Part shown: positions 58,718 to 64,000 of the stretch, piece by piece
Layout: each line of letters begins with the position of its first letter
How positions within the stretch are numbered: the first letter of the stretch is position 1
NCBI RefSeq assembly: GCF_021216655.1
Contig: NZ_CP080437.1
Span: 62,001 to 126,000, forward strand
Source of the DNA: Clavibacter michiganensis
GTDB lineage: Bacteria > Actinomycetota > Actinomycetes > Actinomycetales > Microbacteriaceae
Length of the DNA stretch: 64,000 nucleotides
Direction: 5' to 3'
Translations under genes and position numbers: made by a program
The notes under the pieces: model-generated
Told to the model about the DNA's origin: nothing
Databases searched by the model: none
The model's input: only the letters and a program-made list of their open reading frames with translations

Positions 58718-59839
58718 ATGACCGAGCAGACGAGCGCGATCTCCCGTTTCCACAGCGTGATCCCCGCGGGTGGCGTGGGCTCCCGCCTCTGGCCGCTGTC
58801 CCGCGCGGACGCCCCGAAGTTCCTCCACGACCTCACCGGTTCCGGCCGCACGCTCCTCCGCGACACGTGGGAGCGGCTCGCGCCGCTTTCCGGCGAGGAC
58901 CGGATCATGGTGGTCACCGGCCGCGCCCACCGCGCCGCCGTCGAGGCCCAGCTCCCCGAGCTCACCGACCCGAACGTGGTCCTCGAGAGCGAGGGGCGCG
59001 ACAGCACCGCCGCGATCGCGCTCGCGGCGGCGATCCTCCAGCGCCGCGAGCCGGGAGTCATCATCGGCTCGTTCGCGGCCGACCACGTCATCGCCGACCC
59101 GGACCGCTTCCGCGACACCGTGCGCGAGGCCGTCATCGCCGCCGACGCGGGCTACATCACGACCATCGGCATCACGCCGACGGAGCCGGCGACCGGCTTC
59201 GGCTACATCCACACGGGCAAGGCGCTCAGCATCCCCGACGCCCCGCACGCCCTCGAGGTCGCGTCGTTCGTGGAGAAGCCGAGCATCGGCGTCGCCCGCG
59301 GCTACGTGAAGGGCGGCACGCACCTCTGGAATGCGGGCATGTTCATCGCGCGCGCCGACCGCCTGCTCGAGGAGCTCGGCCGCACCGAGCCCGAGCTGCT
59401 GAAGGGCGTGCTCGAGCTCGCCGAGGCGTGGGACACCGCCGACCGCGGCCTCGTCGTCGACCGCGTGTGGCCGAACCTGAAGAAGATCGCGATCGACTAC
59501 GCGGTCGCCGAGCCCGCCGCGGCCCGGGGCGCGCTCGCCGTGATCCCCGGCCGCTTCACCTGGGACGACGTGGGCGACTTCGCCTCCGTCGCCAAGATGC
59601 ACTCGAGCGGTCGCAAGTCGGACCTCGTGATCCTCGGCGAGGACGCGCGCGTCCTGTCCGACGCGTCGAGCGGCATCGTGGTGGCCAACAGCAAGCGCGT
59701 GATCAGCCTCATCGGCGTGCGCGACATCGTCGTGGTGGACACCCCGGACGCCCTGCTCGTGACCACCAAGGAGAACGCGCAGCGCGTGAAGAGCGTGGTG
59801 GACGCGCTCAAGCTCAGCGGTGGGACGGACGTCCTGTAA
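58718..59839 (+). CDS. manC: Mannose-1-phosphate guanylyltransferase
   Basis: Makes GDP-mannose from mannose-1-phosphate and GTP (373 aa, single-domain type). The nucleotide-binding signature PAGGVGSRLWPLSR spans residues 16-29, VVTGRAHR and ITPTEPATGFGYI follow, and the metal/sugar-site VEKP (SFVEKPSIG) and GMFIARAD are conserved. There is no isomerase domain. It lies divergent from the mannosyltransferase gene, which it probably supplies. An AGGGGT-AACGA-ACCCCT hairpin follows the stop (59843-59859) and may be a weak terminator. Confidence 0.94.
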   Translation: MTEQTSAISRFHSVIPAGGVGSRLWPLSRADAPKFLHDLTGSGRTLLRDTWERLAPLSGEDRIMVVTGRAHRAAVEAQLPELTDPNVVLESEGRDSTAAIALAAAILQRREPGVIIGSFAADHVIADPDRFRDTVREAVIAADAGYITTIGITPTEPATGFGYIHTGKALSIPDAPHALEVASFVEKPSIGVARGYVKGGTHLWNAGMFIARADRLLEELGRTEPELLKGVLELAEAWDTADRGLVVDRVWPNLKKIAIDYAVAEPAAARGALAVIPGRFTWDDVGDFASVAKMHSSGRKSDLVILGEDARVLSDASSGIVVANSKRVISLIGVRDIVVVDTPDALLVTTKENAQRVKSVVDALKLSGGTDVL

Positions 59840-59901
59840 CGAAGGGGTAACGAACCCCTCGGGCGCTCTCCGCGGCCGGAAGGGGCCGGGAGCGGCGCCG
59901 T

Positions 59902-59907
59902 TAGATT
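59902..59907 (+). promoter_or_regulatory. -10 element of the first BMP lipoprotein gene
   Basis: TAGATT ends 6 nt before the ATG, so a leaderless transcript is likely; the CCGGGG between them is not a properly spaced ribosome-binding site. Confidence 0.55.
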
Positions 59908-59913
59908 CCGGGG

Positions 59914-60990
59914 ATGCCCCGCACCCGCCGCGCCGTCCGCGCCGCCATCCTGCCCATCGCCCTCCTCGCCGCCGCCGCCCTCGCCGGGTGCGGTGCGGCC
60001 CCTGAGCCCGGCGCCACCGGATCCGCATCCGCGAGCGACTACTGCGCCCGCATGGTGACCAACTCCGGCGGCCTGCAGGACCGCTCCTTCAACCAGTCGA
60101 GCTGGGAGGGGCTCCAGCGGGCGGAGAAGGAGCTGGGGATCCAGGCCGACGTGCTCGTCTCGACGTCGGAGACCGACCTCGCCCCGAACGTCGAGCAGGC
60201 GGTGGGCACGGGCTGCGGCTTCATCCTCACCGTCGGGTACGAGCTGGCGGAGGCCACGTCGGCCGCCGCGGCGGAGAACCCGGACGTGCACTTCTCGATC
60301 GTCGACGAGGTCGTCGACGCCCCGAACGTGAAGCCGCTCGTCTTCGACACGGCGCAGGCCTCGTACCTCGCGGGCTACCTCTCGGCGGGCGTGAGCGAGA
60401 CGGGCAAGGTCGGCACCTTCGGCGGCGGCAACCAGCCGCCCGTCACCCTCTTCATGGACGGCTTCGTCGACGGCGTGGCCGCGTACAACCAGGCGCACGG
60501 CACGAGCGTCCAGGCGCTCGGCTGGGACGCCGCCGCGCAGGACGGCACCTTCACCGGCGACTTCGAGGACGTATCGAAGGGCCAGACCACCACGCAGAAC
60601 CTGCTCGACCAGGGCGCCGACGTCATCATGCCTGTGGCCGGCCAGGTGGGGGAGGGCGCGGCGTCCGCGATCCTCGCCCACGGCAGCGGCAAGCTGATCT
60701 GGGTCGACAACGACGGCTACGACACGCTCCCCGCCGAGTACCGCCCGCTCCTGCTGACGAGCGTGCTCAAGGACACGGGCCAGGCCGTCGTCGACATCGT
60801 GGCCGACGATCAGAAGGGCGCCTTCACCTCGGAGCCGTACGTGGGCACGCTCGCGAACGGCGGCGTGGGCCTCGCCGGGTACCACGACCTCGCCGCCTCG
60901 GTGTCGCCCGAGCTGCAGTCCGAGCTCGACGCGCTGAAGGCCCGCATCGTCTCCGGCGACGTGCAGGTGAAGTCGGTCTCGACGCCCTAG
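59914..60990 (+). CDS. BMP-family binding lipoprotein (nucleoside type), copy 1
   Basis: 358-aa surface lipoprotein of the basic membrane protein (BmpA/PnrA) family, which bind purine nucleosides for ABC import. Lipobox ALAGC (Cys26). The family hallmark NSGGLQDRSFNQSSWEGLQRAE (split by the ligand loop), GCGFILTVGYEL and GKVGTFGGGNQPPVTLFMDGFVDG are present. It is a clear paralogue of the next gene and has its own -10 element, so it may be expressed separately. Confidence 0.9.
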   Translation: MPRTRRAVRAAILPIALLAAAALAGCGAAPEPGATGSASASDYCARMVTNSGGLQDRSFNQSSWEGLQRAEKELGIQADVLVSTSETDLAPNVEQAVGTGCGFILTVGYELAEATSAAAAENPDVHFSIVDEVVDAPNVKPLVFDTAQASYLAGYLSAGVSETGKVGTFGGGNQPPVTLFMDGFVDGVAAYNQAHGTSVQALGWDAAAQDGTFTGDFEDVSKGQTTTQNLLDQGADVIMPVAGQVGEGAASAILAHGSGKLIWVDNDGYDTLPAEYRPLLLTSVLKDTGQAVVDIVADDQKGAFTSEPYVGTLANGGVGLAGYHDLAASVSPELQSELDALKARIVSGDVQVKSVSTP

Positions 60991-61140
60991 CAGGGCCCGT
61001 GTTGCCGCGGTGTTTCGGGGCCGTCCCGGATCGGTAACGCTTGCGCCCCGGGGCCCGATCGGGGCACGGGATGCATTCCCGTGCATGGGTAACATGAACG
61101 CACATCGCCCGGCTGACCCGGGCTGCACCTGGAGGCCACA

Positions 61141-62235
61141 GTGACCATCACCACCCGAAAGGCCGCCCTCGGCGGTCTCGCCGCCGTCGGCATCACCGCG
61201 ATCCTCGCGGGCTGCGGCGCCGCTCCCGAGTCGACCGCGGGAGGCACCGGCGACGCCGCGAAGAGCGACCTGCTCACCTGCATGGTCTCCGACTCCGGCG
61301 GGTTCGACGACAAGTCGTTCAACCAGCTCGGCTACGAGGGCATGAACAAGGCCGTCGCCGACCTCGGCCTCCCGGCCGCCAAGCCGGTCGAGTCCGCGGC
61401 GGAGACCGACTTCGCGCCGAACCTCACCAACCTCGCCGACCAGGGCTGCGGCCTGATCCTCACGGTCGGCTTCCTGCTGGCAGACGCCACCAAGGAGGCT
61501 GCGGCCGCCAACCCGGACATCGAGTACTCGATCATCGACGACGCCTCGATCGACGCCCCGAACGTCAAGCCCATCACCTTCAACACCAGCGAGGCCGCGT
61601 TCCTCGCGGGCTACGCGGCAGCGGCCTACTCGAAGACCGGCACGGTCGGCACCTTCGGCGGCCTGCAGATCCCGACCGTCACGATCTTCATGGACGGCTT
61701 CGTCGACGGCGTGAAGTACTTCAACGAGCAGAAGGGCAAGGACGTCAAGGCCATCGGTTGGGATGTCGCCAGCCAGACCGGCTCCTTCACGGGCGGCTTC
61801 GAGGCGAACCCCGCCGCGAAGACCAGCGCGCAGACCCTCATCGACCAGGGCGCGGACGTCATCATGCCCGTCGGCGGCCCGATCTTCCTCAGCGCCGGCG
61901 AGGCCATCCGCGACTCCAGCGACAAGAAGGTCGTCATGGTGGGCGTCGACTCCGACGCGTACGAGACGGCGCCCGACCTCAAGGACCTCTTCCTCACCTC
62001 GGTGCTCAAGGGCATCGACGCGGGTGTCGAGGACGTCGTGAAGACGGCAGCCGACGACAAGTTCGACGCGACGCCCTACGTGGGCACCCTCGAGAACGGC
62101 GGCGTGGACATCGCCCCGTTCCACGACTACGAGTCGGAGGTCCCGTCGGACCTGTCGGGCGAGCTCGACACCATCAAGGCCGGCATCATCGACGGCTCGA
62201 TCACCGTCGAGTCGCCGTCGTCGCTGACGAAGTAG
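61141..62235 (+). CDS. BMP-family binding lipoprotein (nucleoside type), copy 2
   Basis: 364-aa paralogue of the upstream gene. Lipobox ILAGC (Cys25); DSGGFDDKSFNQLGYEGMNKA is the ligand loop; GTVGTFGGLQIPTVTIFMDGFVDGV and GADVIMPVGGPIFLSAGEAI follow. It starts with GTG after GGAGG with suitable spacing. TAACAT near 61090 is a possible -10, giving a leader of about 38 nt. A long hairpin follows the stop and separates it from the ATPase gene. Confidence 0.92.
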   Translation: MTITTRKAALGGLAAVGITAILAGCGAAPESTAGGTGDAAKSDLLTCMVSDSGGFDDKSFNQLGYEGMNKAVADLGLPAAKPVESAAETDFAPNLTNLADQGCGLILTVGFLLADATKEAAAANPDIEYSIIDDASIDAPNVKPITFNTSEAAFLAGYAAAAYSKTGTVGTFGGLQIPTVTIFMDGFVDGVKYFNEQKGKDVKAIGWDVASQTGSFTGGFEANPAAKTSAQTLIDQGADVIMPVGGPIFLSAGEAIRDSSDKKVVMVGVDSDAYETAPDLKDLFLTSVLKGIDAGVEDVVKTAADDKFDATPYVGTLENGGVDIAPFHDYESEVPSDLSGELDTIKAGIIDGSITVESPSSLTK

Positions 62236-62248
62236 CATCGAACGCACC

Positions 62249-62280
62249 GCGGGGGGATCGGCAGTCGCCGGTCCCCCCGC
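62249..62280 (+). terminator. Hairpin between binding-protein and ATPase genes
   Basis: GCGGGGGGATCGGC (62249-62262), loop AGTC, GCCGGTCCCCCCGC (62267-62280): a 14-bp stem with one wobble pair and no T-tract. It probably stabilises or partly terminates the binding-protein message, so that the membrane components are made in smaller amounts. Confidence 0.75.
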
Positions 62281-62316
62281 CGCGTGCTCACCACACCCAC
62301 CGAACAGATTGATCCG

Positions 62317-63858
62317 ATGAAGCTCGAACTGCGGGGCATCACCAAGCGCTTCGGCGCGCTGGTGGCCAACGACCACATCGACCTCGTCGTCCACCCGGGC
62401 GAGATCCACTGCCTCCTGGGCGAGAACGGCGCCGGCAAGTCCACGCTGATGAACGTCCTCTACGGCCTGTACCAGGCGGAGGAGGGCGAGATCCTCCTCG
62501 ACGACCGGGTGGCGCGCTTCGCCGGACCCGGCGACGCCATGGCGGCCGGCATCGGCATGGTGCACCAGCACTTCATGCTCATCCCCGTCTTCACGGTCGC
62601 GGAGAACGTCATGCTCGGGCACGAGGAGACGAAGCTCGGCGGCCGGCTCGACCTGGCCGGCGCCCGCGCGAAGGTGCGCGAGATCTCCGCCCGCTTCGGC
62701 TTCGACGTCGATCCGGACGCGCTCGTCGCCGACCTGCCCGTCGGCGTCCAGCAGCGCGTCGAGATCATCAAGGCCCTGTCGCGCGACGCGGAGGTGCTCG
62801 TGTTCGACGAGCCGACCGCCGTGCTCACGCCGCAGGAGACCGACGAGCTCATGGTCATCATGAAGCAGCTCCGGGACGCCGGCACGGGCATCGTCTTCAT
62901 CACCCACAAGCTGCGGGAGGTGCGCGAGGTCGCGGACCGCATCACGGTGATCCGGCTCGGCAAGGTGGTCGGCGAGGCCGAGCCCACCGCCAGCAACGCG
63001 GAGCTCGCGTCCCTCATGGTCGGCCGGAGCGTGTCGCTCACCGTGCAGAAGGAGCCCGCGACGCCCGGCGACGCCGCGCTCGTGGTGCGCGACCTCACCG
63101 TGATCGACGCGTCCGGCCAGGTCGTCGTCGACGGCGTGAGCTTCGAGGTGCACGCGGGGGAGATCCTCGCCATCGCGGGCGTGCAGGGCAACGGCCAGAC
63201 CGAGCTGACCGAGGCGATCCTCGGGCTCCAGCCCCGCGTGTCCGGCACCATCGAGCTCGACGGCACGCGCCTCACCGGCCGCTCCGTCCGCCGCGTGCTC
63301 GACGCCGGCGTCGGCTTCGTGCCCGAGGACCGCAACGAGGACGGGCTCGTCGGCGAGTTCACCATCGCCGAGAACCTCATGCTCGACCGCTCCGACAGCC
63401 CGCCGTTCGTCGTCGCGGGATCCCTGAAGCTCGGCTACCTCGACGAGTTCGCGCGCGACCGCGTCCGCGAGTTCGACATCCGCACGCAGGGCATCGACAC
63501 GCACGTCGGCCGGCTCTCCGGCGGCAACGCGCAGAAGGTCGTGCTCGCGCGCGAGCTCAGCCGCGACCTCCGCCTCTTCGTCGCGGCGCAGCCCACGCGC
63601 GGCCTCGACGTCGGCTCCATCGAGTTCGTGCACACGCGCGTCGTCGAGACCCGCGACCGCGGCCTGCCCGTCATCGTCGTCTCCACGGAGCTCGACGAGG
63701 TGGCGGCGCTCGCCGACCGCATCGCCGTGATGTACCGCGGCGGCATCGTCGGGATCGTCCCGGGCGACACCCCGCGCGACGTGCTCGGCCTGATGATGGC
63801 CGGCGAGGTCCCCGAGTCCGTCACCACCACCACGACCGCCGGAGGGCGCAGCGCATGA
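62317..63858 (+). CDS. ABC transporter ATPase, double-domain (nucleoside importer)
   Basis: 513-aa protein with two fused ABC domains, as in NupO/BmpB and sugar (RbsA-type) ATPases. Domain 1 has an intact Walker A (GENGAGKST, residues 35-43), VGVQQRVEIIKALSRDAEVLVFDEPTAVLTPQE and the switch His in FITHKLREV. Domain 2 has the degenerate Walker A GVQGNGQTE near residue 288 and the signature LSGGNAQKVVLAREL, as is usual for the family. ATG 62317 begins the conserved sequence; the frame is open to a GTG at 62284. The stop overlaps the permease ATG. Confidence 0.92.
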   Translation: MKLELRGITKRFGALVANDHIDLVVHPGEIHCLLGENGAGKSTLMNVLYGLYQAEEGEILLDDRVARFAGPGDAMAAGIGMVHQHFMLIPVFTVAENVMLGHEETKLGGRLDLAGARAKVREISARFGFDVDPDALVADLPVGVQQRVEIIKALSRDAEVLVFDEPTAVLTPQETDELMVIMKQLRDAGTGIVFITHKLREVREVADRITVIRLGKVVGEAEPTASNAELASLMVGRSVSLTVQKEPATPGDAALVVRDLTVIDASGQVVVDGVSFEVHAGEILAIAGVQGNGQTELTEAILGLQPRVSGTIELDGTRLTGRSVRRVLDAGVGFVPEDRNEDGLVGEFTIAENLMLDRSDSPPFVVAGSLKLGYLDEFARDRVREFDIRTQGIDTHVGRLSGGNAQKVVLARELSRDLRLFVAAQPTRGLDVGSIEFVHTRVVETRDRGLPVIVVSTELDEVAALADRIAVMYRGGIVGIVPGDTPRDVLGLMMAGEVPESVTTTTTAGGRSA

Positions 63859-64000
63859 CCGACGACACCACCCGTCCCGAGGGCCAGGCGCCCGAGGACC
63901 CGTCCGCGGGGCAGCTGCCCGCATCCGGTCGCGAGGCCGGATCGGTGGGCGACCCCACGCGCTCGGAGGCGCCCGCGGGCGTGCAGGCCGTGGCGACGGC
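63855..64000 (+). CDS. Probable nucleoside ABC permease, 5' part only
   Basis: The first 48 residues of a gene cut by the window edge. It starts with ATG in an ATGA overlap with the ATPase gene. The visible part is a hydrophilic Pro/Asp/Glu-rich tail (MTDDTTRPEGQAPEDPSAG) with no membrane helix yet. Assignment as the permease rests on position only. Confidence 0.55.
   Translation, partial: MTDDTTRPEGQAPEDPSAGQLPASGREAGSVGDPTRSEAPAGVQAVAT

Noticed and set aside
59843..59859. AGGGGT-AACGA-ACCCCT hairpin after manC as a firm terminator
   Set aside because: Only 6 bp and no T-tract; mentioned in the manC entry as a possibility, not listed separately.
59497..63924. Minus-strand open frame of nearly 1500 codons opposite manC, the BMP genes and the ATPase
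   Set aside because: It covers four clear plus-strand genes and their intergenic hairpin. Its Val/Asp/Arg/His-rich translation is typical of antisense reading in high-GC DNA.

Overview
The window is very GC-rich chromosomal DNA from an actinobacterium. Codon use, the riboflavin, sdh and topA-tmk-holB neighbourhoods, and short TANNNT -10 elements lying directly upstream of start codons all fit the Microbacteriaceae. A plant-associated Clavibacter is my best guess, inferred from overall protein character and not from a marker gene. I see no rRNA, CRISPR array, insertion sequence, integrase or prophage, so most of the window looks like ordinary vertically inherited chromosome with a few accessory transport islands.

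Layout. 1-6 kb: acs on the minus strand, then a compact Tad/Flp-type pilus cluster on the plus strand (ATPase, a short membrane protein that looks like a fused TadB-TadC, a DUF4244 pilin-like protein and two TadE-like pseudopilins). 6.3-12.8 kb: topA, tmk, holB and a secreted TAP-like hydrolase, joined by 4-nt stop/start overlaps from topA onward. 12.9-17.6 kb: tRNA-Thr(CGT), a PBP4-type DD-peptidase, nicotinamidase, succinate-semialdehyde dehydrogenase and a SpoU-family RNA methyltransferase. 17.6-24.6 kb: two tandem DUF2834 membrane proteins, an ABC exporter, a three-gene ABC-2 export operon and an MFS exporter. 24.7-32.6 kb: ribokinase, an unknown protein, then a carbohydrate operon (binding protein, two permeases, cytoplasmic GH3 glycosidase, LacI regulator) that begins at an 18-bp perfect palindrome. 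32.6-37.7 kb: small membrane proteins, a MOSC protein and two tandem MHS-family transporters.

37.7-44.1 kb holds the most interesting unit: five translationally coupled minus-strand genes (two oligopeptide/nickel-type ATPases, an MFS transporter, a family-5 binding protein and a single-polypeptide fusion of both permeases). Upstream is a near-consensus promoter whose -35 and spacer are covered by an inverted repeat. The gene content is that of the staphylopine-type (Cnt) metallophore import/export systems, without biosynthesis genes in view.

44.2-48 kb: the riboflavin operon ribD-ribE-ribBA-ribH with an FMN riboswitch. 48-53.6 kb: HAD phosphatase, trpS, exonuclease III, a BrkB/YihY membrane protein and PTS enzyme I. 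53.7-57.3 kb: sdhCDAB with a DtxR/IdeR-like palindrome upstream. 57.4-59.8 kb: a GT4 mannosyltransferase-like gene divergent from manC (GDP-mannose supply). 59.9-64 kb: a BMP-family nucleoside importer with two tandem binding lipoproteins, a hairpin, the double ATPase and the start of a permease cut by the window edge.

Across the window the palindrome GGATCC is strikingly common in all reading frames, and at least seven genes look leaderless.
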